A stretch of 64,000 nucleotides of DNA, taken from Candidatus Loosdrechtia aerotolerans. Lineage in GTDB: Bacteria; Planctomycetota; Brocadiia; Brocadiales; Brocadiaceae. Numbering within the stretch: the first letter of the stretch is position 1; every line of letters begins with the position of its first letter. Below the pieces are notes generated by a model. It saw only the letters and a program-made list of their open reading frames with translations, was not told the DNA's origin and did no database searches. Location: the NCBI GenBank assembly GCA_021646405.1, contig SOER01000001.1, positions 230,445-294,444 of the forward strand, written 5' to 3'. Positions 25,733 through 36,500 of the stretch are shown piece by piece. Position numbers and translations under genes: made by a program.

Positions 25733-27586
25733 AGAAATCTCTCTCAGTACACATTCGATTCTTACCAGCTTACCCGTCATATCGTATACAGGGTTACATG
25801 TCCTTTCAGAAATGAACCGGTCTCCGTTTTTTCGCTTACAATACGAGATAAAATTTCTCAATACGCCCTCCATTTCCAGCCTCGCAATTAATTCCTTTTC
25901 ATCCTCAGGGTTTACGTATATATTTTTTACCGGCGTCCCAATTACCTCTTGTGGTGATTTATACCCAAGGATCTCTGCTCCTGCCTGATTAACCCAGGTA
26001 AACACCCCTTCTACCCCTGGCTCCGATTCATATACCCCTTCCTTAATTGAATGAAAAACCTCCCGGTATCTCCTTTCAGAAACAGCAATATCCTCTGTTT
26101 TCTTACTAAGGGAATGCGCCATGGTATTAAAGGAGTTTGCCAGATCACCAATCTCATTCTCTCTCTGAATCTTTACCCGCTGTAATAGATTCCCTGATAC
26201 CATCTTCCTGGTTGCCTCTGTAAGCTCAATAATCGGTGTGGAGAGTTTTTTACCTATAAAATAGGCCGCGAGGACAAAAGGGAATATAAGGATTAATAAT
26301 ACGGAAGTCACGATATAATTTAAACTATAGGCCGCCCCGTAACCCTCATTCCTGTCAATTTCCGCGATAACACCAAAATGAAACCCGGGTAACCATCGCC
26401 ATGCCCCTAATACGGTCACTCCTCTGTAATTTTCATACCCTTCCGCATGAAAACCATTGTTTCCGGAGATGCATTGCTGAACACCTTTTGTTAATTTACC
26501 GGTCTCCCGGCTAATTACCCTTAATTCAAAAGCACACCTCTCCTTCACAAATCCCATTTCTTTCAGGTATTCAGAGAACCGTGACTCAGTAACCATGTAT
26601 CCATCCTGATTTACGAGATACGCCTCTCCTGTCTTTCCTAATTTCAGACTCAGCATTAAATCGGTTAATTTTGATGCATCAATTCTTAATACAACAACAC
26701 CGAGTATTCGTTCGTACTCGTCCTTTAACGGTGTAGAGACAAACAAAACAGGCTTGTTTAATTCATCTTTCCCATATTCATTTACAAGAGGGATCCCGGA
26801 CAGGACAATACCAGATACAAACGTATCTCCTTTAATAGCCGCATGGAAATAATCTTCCTGTAAAGCTTTGTCTCCCACCCTTCCTCCCCTCGTAGCAACT
26901 ACTACATATCCCTCATCATTACTTATAAATATGCCCATAAACCCATATTCATTTTTTACCGTTTCCAGGTACTGGATGATTTCAGTATAATCCTTTCCCT
27001 CTCCGGTAGCTTCGATACCTTTTATTATTATAGGGTTATGTGCAATTACCCGGGCGTTCCTTACCTTCTCATCTACCCAGTTAGTTATTATATGCGCTTG
27101 TTTATATGCAACACCGTCGAGATTCCGAATTATCGCTTCTTGAAGGTCAGCCCGCATTTGTGGATAGGCCGAAAGTCTTAACAAAATGAAAGGCAATAAC
27201 ATAAATATGATTAAAAAAAGAATAATCCGATACCGGATCGAGATTGAAAGTATCTTTCTTTTTAATTGAGCAAACTCAGGTTTAAATAGCAAACGTAACA
27301 GGAAAGTTGCGGTAGTAAACGAAACTACAGATACATTTGAAAATATAATGATAGGATTTTTCAGGTGAATTCCATAGAACAACCATAAACTGCTACTAAG
27401 TAAGGTAATTGCTACCATTAATGGTGAAACATCGGCAAGCGATTTTGTTCTGATACCTTGAACAATCTGAGGTATGAATCCAATAGATGAGCAGAGCGCA
27501 GCGATTATACCAATTATAGACCATATCATAATAGTATCCCGGAAAATTCTCAACTTTATTAACCTGATTTTAGATATGAGCGCCAT
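25724..27586 (-). CDS. SemiSWEET-dCache-HAMP-PAS receptor without output domain
   Basis: An unusual 620-residue chain. Residues 20-105 form a three-span SemiSWEET/PQ-loop unit (SIGFIPQIVQGIRTKSLADVS, then SSSLWLFYGIHLKNP). A further span (about 117-138) leads into a double-Cache sensor (about 145-425; LQEDYFHAAIKGD and SGIVLSGIPLVNEYGK). After a second span (about 428-450) come a HAMP linker and one PAS domain with its PAC end (HSIKEGVYESEP, ISYCKRKNGD). The protein ends there, with no kinase, cyclase or methyl-accepting region. The ATG at 27529, just before the SemiSWEET unit, is an alternative start. It probably senses an extracytoplasmic ligand; how it signals is not visible. Confidence 0.82.
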   Translation of the reverse strand: MALISKIRLIKLRIFRDTIMIWSIIGIIAALCSSIGFIPQIVQGIRTKSLADVSPLMVAITLLSSSLWLFYGIHLKNPIIIFSNVSVVSFTTATFLLRLLFKPEFAQLKRKILSISIRYRIILFLIIFMLLPFILLRLSAYPQMRADLQEAIIRNLDGVAYKQAHIITNWVDEKVRNARVIAHNPIIIKGIEATGEGKDYTEIIQYLETVKNEYGFMGIFISNDEGYVVVATRGGRVGDKALQEDYFHAAIKGDTFVSGIVLSGIPLVNEYGKDELNKPVLFVSTPLKDEYERILGVVVLRIDASKLTDLMLSLKLGKTGEAYLVNQDGYMVTESRFSEYLKEMGFVKERCAFELRVISRETGKLTKGVQQCISGNNGFHAEGYENYRGVTVLGAWRWLPGFHFGVIAEIDRNEGYGAAYSLNYIVTSVLLILIFPFVLAAYFIGKKLSTPIIELTEATRKMVSGNLLQRVKIQRENEIGDLANSFNTMAHSLSKKTEDIAVSERRYREVFHSIKEGVYESEPGVEGVFTWVNQAGAEILGYKSPQEVIGTPVKNIYVNPEDEKELIARLEMEGVLRNFISYCKRKNGDRFISERTCNPVYDMTGKLVRIECVLREISSG

Positions 27587-27710
27587 CTGTATAGTATCGT
27601 ATTATTACTTCCTTTCAAAACAATTTCTTGCAATAGAATCTGTTCAGGGTAATATTATACTATTTACTATTTCTCACCAGAGGCGGAAGATTATATCAGG
27701 GAATATACAT

Positions 27711-28202
27711 ATGGGCATTTGGGAGATTATTTTACTGGTAATTTCACTCACAGTCATGTTTACCGGGATGGTTGGGATTATAGTGCCTATAATACCCAGT
27801 ATCCCACTTATCTGGATAGGGGCATTTATTTATGCACTCTTCACCCATTTTGAGAAAATTACATGGATGGTACTGTTACTATTTGCCTTGCTAACTGTTT
27901 TTTCGCTTGTACTCGAGAACCTTGGAAACGTGTATGGGGCAAAAAGATTTGGTGCCACAAAGTGGGGGCTTGTAGGTTCAGTTATAGGCACGGGGGTCGG
28001 CTTTTACCTGGGAGGCCCCATAGGTTTAATCGCAGGACCTGTTGTAGGTACTGTTGTTTTTGAAATTATCGGCGGACAGGGTTATAAAGGTGCATTAAAA
28101 TCCGGCTTTGGTAATTTCGTAGGCTTTTTAGGTGGTTCAATACTAAAAGTGGTAATTGGTATAGCATTAATTACAATCTTTATCTGGAAGGTATTCAGTT
28201 AG
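27711..28202 (+). CDS. DUF456 membrane protein
   Basis: A 163-residue hydrophobic protein with about four to five spans and glycine-rich loops (GTGVGFYLGGPIGLIAGPVVG), matching DUF456. The ATG at 27711 follows an agggaa ribosome site eight bases away; a longer frame starts upstream but would read through the promoter region of the divergent receptor. Function unknown. Confidence 0.75.
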   Translation: MGIWEIILLVISLTVMFTGMVGIIVPIIPSIPLIWIGAFIYALFTHFEKITWMVLLLFALLTVFSLVLENLGNVYGAKRFGATKWGLVGSVIGTGVGFYLGGPIGLIAGPVVGTVVFEIIGGQGYKGALKSGFGNFVGFLGGSILKVVIGIALITIFIWKVFS

Positions 28203-28215
28203 AAGAATCTCCAAG

Positions 28216-30288
28216 CTATGCCTTTGGCAACTTTCCTTTGGATAACGATAAGCTTTTTGTACCTTTTCTTCCGCGGCCTTTATTTTTCGGTGTACCACCT
28301 TTTAGCTCATCATTACTTACCCCACATCTTGTCTGTAATCTTTGTATCCTATCCCTTAATTCAGCTGCACGTTCAAACTCCAGTGCCTCTGCAGCATTCA
28401 GCATCTCTCCTTCCAGTTCTTTAACATATTCCTGGGTAATATATTCCTCTTCGCTCTCAGCAACCATCTCATACACAATCTTACGTGATGAGACTTCATC
28501 CTCGATACCCTTCTTAATCTCTTTTTGAATTGTTACAGGAATAATATTATGTTTTTTATTATATGCCAATTGGAGTTTCCTTCGGCGGTTGGTCTCATCA
28601 ATAGCACGTTTCATTGAACCTGTCATCACATCCGCATATAAAATTACCTCGGCATTCACATTTCTTGCTGTTCTGCCAATGGTCTGTATTAAAGAGGTCT
28701 CGGAACGAAGAAACCCTTCCTTGTCCGCATCCAAAATCGCAACCAAGGAAACCTCCGGTAAATCCAACCCTTCCCTTAACAAATTAACACCTACAAGTAC
28801 ATCAAACTTTCCCAACCTCAAGTCTCTGAGTATCGTTACTCTTTCTATTGCATCAAGTTCTGAATGGAGATACATACCCTTGAGTCCTTCTTCCATGATA
28901 TACTCACTTAGATCCTCTGCTAACCGTTTTGTCAATGTGGTTACCAGTACCCGCTCCTTTTTCTCTACCCGATCTTTTATTTGTTTGAGCAGGTCTTCTA
29001 TCTGTGTCTTTGCAGACTTAACGTAAATTATTGGATCAACAAGGCCTGTTGGACGAATAATTTGTTCAATAATCCTGCCATCACATTTCTCTAATTCGTA
29101 TAGACCGGGTGTTGCCGAAACGAATAAGACTTGATGAAGTTTTGATTCCCATTCATCAAACCTCAGGGGACGGTTATCCAATGCGGATGGTAACCGAAAA
29201 CCGTATTTTACCAGGGTCTCTTTCCGTGCCCGATCACCATGGTACATGCCTCTGATTTGTGGAACAGAAACATGGGACTCGTCTACAATAAGGAAAAAAT
29301 CTGCAGGAAAATAATCGAAGAGGCTATACGGTGTTTCTCCTGGCGCACGGCCGTTGAGATATCTTGAATAGTTCTCAATACCATGACAGTAGCCTACCTC
29401 CAAAAGCATTTCCATATCATACCGTGTACGGGCCTCCAGGCGCTGGGCCTCGAGAAATTTCCCCTGAGAACGCAGTTCCCCGAGCCTATCAATTAATTCA
29501 TGTTCAATTGATCTCACTACCCCTTCAATCTTTCCTTCTGGCATAACAAAGTGTTTCGCAGGATAAATAGATACTTCCGTAATCTCCTGCATGAGATTCC
29601 CTGTCATGGGATCGATTATAGAAATTTTATCAATCTCATCTCCAAATAACTCTATGCGGTAAGCAAACTCCTCATAGGCAGGAAATACTTCTATAACATC
29701 CCCGCGTACACGCAAGGAACCGCGAACAAACTGAATATCATTCCGTTCGTACTGAATATTAATGAGCTTCCTCAGCAACGTATTCCGCTCTATCAAATCT
29801 CCTTTAAAGAGGTGAACATACATCTCTTGATATTCTTCGGGAGAACCTAAACCATAGATACAGGAAACGCTTGCAACAATAATAACATCTCTGCGCGACA
29901 TAAGGGCGCTGGTAGCAGCCAAACGTAACCTATCGATTTCCTGATTAATAGTAGCCTCTTTCTCAATATAAATATCCCGTTGCGGAATATATGCCTCAGG
30001 TTGATAATAATCATAATAGCTGATAAAATATCCAACGGCATTTTTTGGAAAAAAGCTCTTAAATTCGCTATATAACTGAGCCGCAAGGGTTTTATTATGA
30101 GTCATAACCAGGGTAGGAAGCCCTAAAGCAGCAATGACGTTTGCCATAGTAAAGGTTTTCCCTGAACCGGTAACCCCCAGTAGGGTTTGGGCGTTGGTAT
30201 TGTCTCCATAACCATCAACCAGTTTCCGTATTGCATAAGGTTGATCCCCCTGTGGAGTAAATGATGAGACTAATTGAAAAATAGACAT
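28216..30288 (-). CDS. uvrB: excinuclease ABC subunit B
   Basis: The damage-verifying helicase of nucleotide excision repair. In the 690 residues are Walker [10 protein letters not shown], the beta-hairpin region [15 protein letters not shown], the DESH box ([11 protein letters not shown]), motif [11 protein letters not shown], and the C-terminal UVR coiled coil ([17 protein letters not shown]). The tail after it is basic. It stands as a single gene here; uvrA and uvrC are not in the window. Confidence 0.95.
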   Translation of the reverse strand: MSIFQLVSSFTPQGDQPYAIRKLVDGYGDNTNAQTLLGVTGSGKTFTMANVIAALGLPTLVMTHNKTLAAQLYSEFKSFFPKNAVGYFISYYDYYQPEAYIPQRDIYIEKEATINQEIDRLRLAATSALMSRRDVIIVASVSCIYGLGSPEEYQEMYVHLFKGDLIERNTLLRKLINIQYERNDIQFVRGSLRVRGDVIEVFPAYEEFAYRIELFGDEIDKISIIDPMTGNLMQEITEVSIYPAKHFVMPEGKIEGVVRSIEHELIDRLGELRSQGKFLEAQRLEARTRYDMEMLLEVGYCHGIENYSRYLNGRAPGETPYSLFDYFPADFFLIVDESHVSVPQIRGMYHGDRARKETLVKYGFRLPSALDNRPLRFDEWESKLHQVLFVSATPGLYELEKCDGRIIEQIIRPTGLVDPIIYVKSAKTQIEDLLKQIKDRVEKKERVLVTTLTKRLAEDLSEYIMEEGLKGMYLHSELDAIERVTILRDLRLGKFDVLVGVNLLREGLDLPEVSLVAILDADKEGFLRSETSLIQTIGRTARNVNAEVILYADVMTGSMKRAIDETNRRRKLQLAYNKKHNIIPVTIQKEIKKGIEDEVSSRKIVYEMVAESEEEYITQEYVKELEGEMLNAAEALEFERAAELRDRIQRLQTRCGVSNDELKGGTPKNKGRGRKGTKSLSLSKGKLPKA

Positions 30289-30399
30289 AGAATAATCCGT
30301 ATAGTATCCAGGTCTTTTAAACCTTTTTTATATCTTTACCTTTTCCGATCTTTCTGATTTTAACCAGTAATCACAGGGCTTTCAAGGGAATTTAATTCT

Positions 30400-30472
30400 T
30401 GTAGGGTTGTTATCCAGACAGATATTCGGGCGGGGAAAAAAGCTACATCTTAAATAAGGCTAAAGCCCTACA
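30400..30472. repeat. intergenic inverted-repeat element
   Basis: TGTAGGG (30400-30406) and CCCTACA (30466-30472) bracket about 60 bases in the gap between two minus-strand genes. GGCTAAAGCC just inside the right end is itself a palindrome. The layout resembles a small dispersed intergenic repeat; no second copy was found in this window. Confidence 0.35.
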
Positions 30473-30495
30473 GTATGCGGGTATGGATATAAATA

Positions 30496-31776
30496 CTAAC
30501 CGGTATAATATCTCGAAGATTTGTACAATGAAATCAGTTCAGCAACAAGGACCCTTAATATAGCAGTAATTGGAATAGCCAAAAGCAATCCTAAGAATCC
30601 CCAGAGCTGTCCAAAAATCAGGATAGCCAAAATCACAATGGCAGGATGCAATAATAATTCTCTTTTCATAATCCTTGGTGTTATAACGGTGGCTTCGAGT
30701 GTTTGTCCGATGCTAAAGGTTATAATAACATATAAAATATGTGCAAAATCACGGTATTCAAAAAGAGCAACGACCGAACCGAGGAATATCCCAATACCAG
30801 TACCTACATAAGGAATAAGATTGCCAAAACCGCCAATAAAACCAACAAGAAATGCCAAATCAACTCCTGCAATTGTTAAACCGATGCTATAGATAAATGA
30901 CAGGATCAGGCACGTAATCATTTGCCCCCGGAGGTAAAACTGGAGGTTATGATTAATTTTTTTCAGGATATCTACTACCTTATTTCTTACTGGTAGAGGA
31001 AAAATATCCTTTACCTTTTTGGTGAGCGCATTAAAATCTTTCAGCAGGTAAACAGATACAACACTGAAAATAATAAAATTTACTGCGATACTAAAGAATC
31101 CGAAGGTGCCATAAAAAACATTTTTAATTATATTAAAGAAAAAATCAATCACCCGAGGAACATACTTTTTATATTTATCTATTATTTCAGCTAAACGTTT
31201 CCACCGAAACTCAAGTTCATCCTTCACCTTCTTTTCAGGAGCAAGGAAGGGTTCTGCCCTTTCTTGCCCTTCTGCTGCTAATGGTTTTGCCCCCTCCAGA
31301 GATTCTTGTTCTCCTCTTTCTGCTGCTTCCTCTTTTTCGAGCTGCTCTTCTACTTCTTCTACCACTGGCCTTATTAATTGGACCATTTCCCTGCTTCCAT
31401 ATTTTTCAATCAATCCTTTTGTAATCTCCAGATACGCTGGATACCGCTCTTTTACTATACCACCCAGCCTATAAAATTCTTGAGTAGTCTTGGGAATTAC
31501 GTATGCTAAAAATCCGGATGTAAACAATAAAATACCCATCATGAGGAAAACTATTCCGAATCCACGTTGTATATGTTTACGGGAAAACGGCCACCGTAAC
31601 CGTTCGATAAGATTAACGACAGGATTAAAAATATAAGCAACCATAAAAGCCAAAAGCAGGGATACGAGCGGTCCTCTTAAGACATAACATAAGAAGAGAA
31701 AGAGAACGATTGACACACTTATCAGTATAAAACGTATCCATACATTCTCTAATACTGGTTGTGGTTCTCTATCCAT
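30496..31776 (-). CDS. AI-2E family (PerM-like) membrane transporter
   Basis: A 426-residue polytopic protein. LLLAFMVAYIFNPVVNLIER near the start, and FIGGFGNLIPYVGTGIGIFLG with ITPRIMKRELLLHPAIVI near the end, are typical of AI-2E/PerM transporters. Between the early spans and the core lies a Glu-rich insert (about residues 125-180) that looks unstructured. Members export small molecules or act in Na+/H+ exchange; the substrate is unknown. It overlaps the end of the HhH gene by 28 bases. Confidence 0.85.
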   Translation of the reverse strand: MDREPQPVLENVWIRFILISVSIVLFLFLCYVLRGPLVSLLLAFMVAYIFNPVVNLIERLRWPFSRKHIQRGFGIVFLMMGILLFTSGFLAYVIPKTTQEFYRLGGIVKERYPAYLEITKGLIEKYGSREMVQLIRPVVEEVEEQLEKEEAAERGEQESLEGAKPLAAEGQERAEPFLAPEKKVKDELEFRWKRLAEIIDKYKKYVPRVIDFFFNIIKNVFYGTFGFFSIAVNFIIFSVVSVYLLKDFNALTKKVKDIFPLPVRNKVVDILKKINHNLQFYLRGQMITCLILSFIYSIGLTIAGVDLAFLVGFIGGFGNLIPYVGTGIGIFLGSVVALFEYRDFAHILYVIITFSIGQTLEATVITPRIMKRELLLHPAIVILAILIFGQLWGFLGLLLAIPITAILRVLVAELISLYKSSRYYTG

Positions 31777-32162
31777 ACATTCCCTTTACTCGATTCAATC
31801 TTTACGTAATCTTTGACGGTCTCTACAATGGCTGTTCCTATACCCGTTACCTTGGTTAATTCATCAATAGTCTTGAAATCACCGTGTTTCTCCCGGTAAG
31901 CAACGATTGCCTTTGCCTTTGTTTCTCCTAGTTTTGGCAGCAAAATCAATTCATACCAGGGAGTCTTGTTTATATCTAATTTAACCTTTATCTCCTCGGG
32001 TTTCAGATAGCTCATTATTTCAGTTTTCGGCAGCCACCAGTGATAATCCATACCAACCTTTATTATAGTACCAATGAACAACATCGTTACCAAAAAAAAG
32101 ATAATAATGAGCTGTCTTTTTGCCGGAGTGCATTTACTGGGTGGCTTCTGTGGCATTTGCAT
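31749..32162 (-). CDS. ComEA-like helix-hairpin-helix protein
   Basis: A 137-residue protein with one N-terminal membrane anchor (about residues 18-36) and a C-terminal pair of helix-hairpin-helix motifs (LDINKTPWYELILLPKLG, then LTKVTGIGTAIVETVKDY). This matches ComEA, which binds incoming DNA during uptake, and related proteins. No other competence gene is nearby, so a role in transformation is not shown. Its end overlaps the following transporter gene. Confidence 0.75.
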   Translation of the reverse strand: MQMPQKPPSKCTPAKRQLIIIFFLVTMLFIGTIIKVGMDYHWWLPKTEIMSYLKPEEIKVKLDINKTPWYELILLPKLGETKAKAIVAYREKHGDFKTIDELTKVTGIGTAIVETVKDYVKIESSKGNVWIENHNQY

Positions 32163-32450
32163 AATTCCTATAAACCATTATTCGAAGGTATTGTATTATA
32201 GAGTACTTTTCGAACTTTATTGTAGCACCAATTTCACAGCTTTCAATACATTTACAGAGTGAAATATGAAAATAACAAGACTAGAGAATGTTCTTTTTAC
32301 TTGAAATCATTATCTTTATTCAGGTAGAATCCAGATGGTAATAAACGATTTTTAAAACATATAATCGCCAAAAAACAAGTCTTTGTACATCTTCAAGACC
32401 TGAAGATGTTTTTTTCCCTTCCAATTTTTCGTTTTCAGAGGAAAAGGTCT

Positions 32451-33365
32451 ATGGCGAAATACCCTAAGATAAACCGCGGGACAATGGTAAAAATCGATAC
32501 GTATAAAAGAGTCTTTCCATTCAAGTACCATGGATGGATAGGCCTTGGATTCATTTGTTTTGTTGAGCTGTGCTTACCCCTCCAACACCGTTTTTATTTT
32601 GCCCAAAAGATAAGCACGTGGGCAACCCCGCTGTGCTGGTTAGGCTATGTAATGTTTTTAGATGCTATCATTTTTAAGCTCAAGGGAAATTCATTGCTCT
32701 GTAACAGAAGGCATGAATTTTACCTTCAAGTACCGCTCTCAATCATCTTCTGGCTTTTGTTCGAATTCTATAATCTCCATCTTGGGAACTGGGAATACCG
32801 TGGTTTACCCGAAAACAGAATAGAGCTTTACTTAGGAATGGGATTGGCCTTTGGAATGATTATGCCGGGAATGTTTCAAACAACGGAATTCATAGAGACT
32901 ATTCACCTTTTTGACCGGTTCCGAATTAGTAATCTCCGGGTATCGAACAGGCTTATCTATAGTAGTATTGTACTCGGGTTCTTTTTTATCATGGCACCAT
33001 TGCTTGTACCGAGAGAGTATGCCCGATATCTCTTTGGGCTTGTCTGGACGGGATTTGTAATGATTTTTGATCCTATTGTATATTGCAGTAAAGAAGATTC
33101 ACTACTGAAAGACTTGGAAGAGAGCAGGCTTTCACGGATCCTAAACTTATTTACTGCCGGCTATATTTGCGGTTTTCTCTGGGAATTCTGGAATTACTGG
33201 GCTGCATCAAAATGGGTGTATACAGCCCCTTTTATGGAAGATGTGAAGATCTTTGAAATGCCAGTAGCAGGATTTTTGGGATTTGGGCCTTTCGCCTGGG
33301 AATACTTTTGCTTTTACCAGTTCTGTAAGTTAATAAAACGAAGGCCTCAAAACAAATTCTCATAG
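32451..33365 (+). CDS. polytopic membrane protein with internal repeat
   Basis: No family recognised. The 304-residue product has about eight hydrophobic segments. Two regions look like copies of each other: FWLLFEFYNLHLGNWEYRG in the first half and FLWEFWNYWAASKWVY in the second, giving WxFEF/WxN and a later W-x-Y in each. This suggests a duplicated transmembrane module. I chose the ATG at 32451, behind gaggaaaagg, over one 15 codons upstream. The stop codon falls within the loop of a hairpin. Confidence 0.6.
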   Translation: MAKYPKINRGTMVKIDTYKRVFPFKYHGWIGLGFICFVELCLPLQHRFYFAQKISTWATPLCWLGYVMFLDAIIFKLKGNSLLCNRRHEFYLQVPLSIIFWLLFEFYNLHLGNWEYRGLPENRIELYLGMGLAFGMIMPGMFQTTEFIETIHLFDRFRISNLRVSNRLIYSSIVLGFFFIMAPLLVPREYARYLFGLVWTGFVMIFDPIVYCSKEDSLLKDLEESRLSRILNLFTAGYICGFLWEFWNYWAASKWVYTAPFMEDVKIFEMPVAGFLGFGPFAWEYFCFYQFCKLIKRRPQNKFS

Positions 33366-33382
33366 TACTGTTTTTGAGGCCT
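33342..33382. terminator. hairpin overlapping the stop codon, possible terminator
   Basis: AGGCCTCAAAACA (33342-33354) pairs with TGTTTTTGAGGCCT (33369-33382), with the stop codon of the membrane-protein gene in the loop. On the minus strand it is followed by TCGTTTTATT, so it may also end read-through from smc, whose stop lies about 160 bases away. Confidence 0.45.
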
Positions 33383-33545
33383 GGTTCTCTTGGATATAAT
33401 CACTATACAACAATACGGTTGCCCGGGATTACGATTGTAATACTCATAATAACGGTGCTATATACTTTCAAGCTTTACCTTATACTTTTCAAAGATTTTA
33501 GCCTTACTTGTTCATACTATAAGTTCCGTTTTCCGCTCATTACTA

Positions 33546-36500
33546 TTAAGCAACCCTGCGCTCAATTTCTTCAAACTTAACGGCTACCTTTTTCGAGATA
33601 CCCGGCTCCTGCATCGTAATTCCATACATCACGTCAGCAATGCTCATGGTAACCTTATTGTGGGTAATAATAAGAAATTGTGTATCCCTGGTAAAGTCCC
33701 TTACCACATGGGAGAACCTGTTAATATTACTCTCGTCAAGAGCAGCATCCACTTCATCCAGAATGCAAAAAGGACTTGGCCTCGATTGGAATACCGCAAA
33801 AATTAAAGCTACGGTAGTCATTACCTTCTCCCCACCCGAGAGAAGCGTTATTGAACGAAGTTCTTTATTGGGAGGCTGGGCCACTATCTCAATTCCAGCC
33901 TCTAATATATCCACATTTTCTTCAAGGAGAATATCGGCCTTACCACCCCCAAACAATTTCCTGAACATAGACTGGAAATTCTGGCGAATCTCATAAAAGG
34001 TCTTCTCAAATAATTCACGGCTGGTCTGATTGATTTTTTGTATCAAATCCTGTAAGGCATTATGGGATTTCTCAAGATCTTCTTTCTGGTTGACAAGAAA
34101 GGTCTCACGTATTTCAAGTTCATCGCACTCCTTAATTGCATCGAGATTCACATTTCCCAGCCTTTCGATCTTTCCTTGCAACTCCTCAATCTCCCTGGAA
34201 ACTGTCTCCCAGAAATTCACTTGAGAATCAACTGCATCAGGAGAATTTGTCTGAGCTGTGCTTAACTCCAGGCTGATCTCACCTGTAGTAGTATCGAGAT
34301 CTGATAACTCCATATGATACTCATCCCGAATACGCTCCTCTAAATTCATTATACGAATATGGTGCTCATTCTCCTTCAGCCGGAGTTCCTGTAACTGTTG
34401 TTCAATACCTTTCTGCTCTGCCTGTCTCTCTTCAAGATATATCTTTAATTCCTCTATTTTGAAATTATACTCCTCTTGTCTTGACTGCAGGGAAATTATC
34501 GACTCTTCTATTACACCTTTTTTATTACGGATTTCAGTTAACTGAAGTTCCAGACACCTGATCTCTTCCTCTGCCTCTGCTCTTTTCTGGAGACAGTTTT
34601 GATTCTCATTGGTAATATACTGAATCAGTTCTTGTGCTTCCTGCAGTTCAGCACAAAGTTTATCCAGGGTCTTACTCAATCCGTCATTCTTCTCTTGCCT
34701 TTGTGCAAGGCCAACTTTTAAGGCCGTTATCTCATCCTGAATACTCTTTTTTAAATACTCCTTTTCCTTTACCAGCACAGATGCCTCTTCAACCTGCTGT
34801 TCAAGCTGCTCGTGCTGCTGATTGAGGAGTTTTAACTCATTTTGCAGAGCGCTCTCTCGTTCACATGCACTACCAACTTCTACATCAATTTCCCCTATCT
34901 CATTTTCATTAATTTTTTTCTCTACCGTAAGTTCATCCCGTTTTTGCTCATTTTGTGCAAGTTCATTATCTTTAGAAACTTTCAAGATATTTACCTGATT
35001 CAATCTCTTTGTCAATTGAGAGATCTCCTCCTCGAGCCCCGCACGTTCATCACCATAATTCCACTTATCTTCTCCCAATTTATCGAGGGTCTGCTGGATT
35101 TGAATACATTCCTCTTCAATCTTCTTGAGTTCACTCTTGCGGGATATAATACCTACTTGACCTTGTTTCCTGCCTCCACTAAGCACTCCCTCAGGTTCTA
35201 ACAATCTACCATCAAGGGTTACACACCGAACATCGTTGGTACAACCGTTGAGTGCTAATGCGGCATCAAGGTCTTTTGTAACAACGGTATTGTTAAAAAA
35301 ACCTTTTACAACCTTACAAACCTCCTCTATGCCATTTACAAGTCTGCTCGCAATACCAATAACACCTGGCTTTTGCAAAAGATTCTCAGGGACAGGAGGT
35401 CGGTCACTTACCCTGTCCAGCGGGAAAAAGATTGCATGGCCCTTCTGGTTTTCCTGCAAAAACGTAATAGCATGAACAGCATCATCTGTAGTATCGGTAA
35501 TAATGCCCTGTACCCTTTCACCTAATGCTGTCTCAATAGCCAGTGCATACATCAGATCGACCTTTAACAGATCACCAACCATACCCCGGATACCTTTTAC
35601 CGCTGCATGGTCCTTTTTAGACTCCTCCAGGATAGCCTTTGCACCTGCCTCTACCCCTTCTGCACGCATTTCATAATCCATGAGAACTTCATGCCGCGAG
35701 GTCTTGCTACTTTTCAGTTGTTTTTGCTGATCGATCTGCTCATCCAAGGATTGTATCATGATCGTTAATTCGTGTATGCGATCTTTTGAGAATGATAATT
35801 TTTGCTCTAAATCAATACATTCTTCCGTCAACGCATTCTTTTCCTTTACCCCCTCCTGATACTGAGACATCAGGGAATCTATAAACGAGGTAATCTCTTC
35901 TTGTCTTTTAAGGAGCCGGATCTTTCTATTCTTTAAGGTATCTTTTTCAGTCGTTAAACTACCAATCTCATTCTGAAGACCTGATCCTTTTTGGAGGAGC
36001 GCAATTACTTCAGATTTCTTTTCATCCATGCCCTGATACAGCAGATCACATTCAAGGCTAATCTGCTTCAATGCTGTTTCCTTTATCTTTTGAGCATCTG
36101 CACATTTAAGGATTTCTTGTTCTACGGTACTCAATAATCCTTTTATCTCTGTGATCCCGTTATTTATTTCATGTACTTTTTTCTTCAAACCCTCATATTG
36201 CTCGTTATATTTCTCACGCTGGGTTTTTAATTCAGCAATACGCTCGTGATCGTATTTTATTTTATCCTGATTTTTGGATATCTGTGACTCCAGGGTTACT
36301 TTTTCTGTCTGCATCTGCACTAATTCTTGCTCTAACTGCTCCCGAACATTCTCCAACTCATGTATTTCTTCCTTAAGTTCGTCTGTATTGATAGTTATCT
36401 TATGGTTGTGCTCTTCAATTCCCTTTACCTGTTCCGATACAGCGATCTTTTTGTCTTTGAGGTCTCTATAGTTTTTCAGCGAGAGACCAACCTTTAATCG

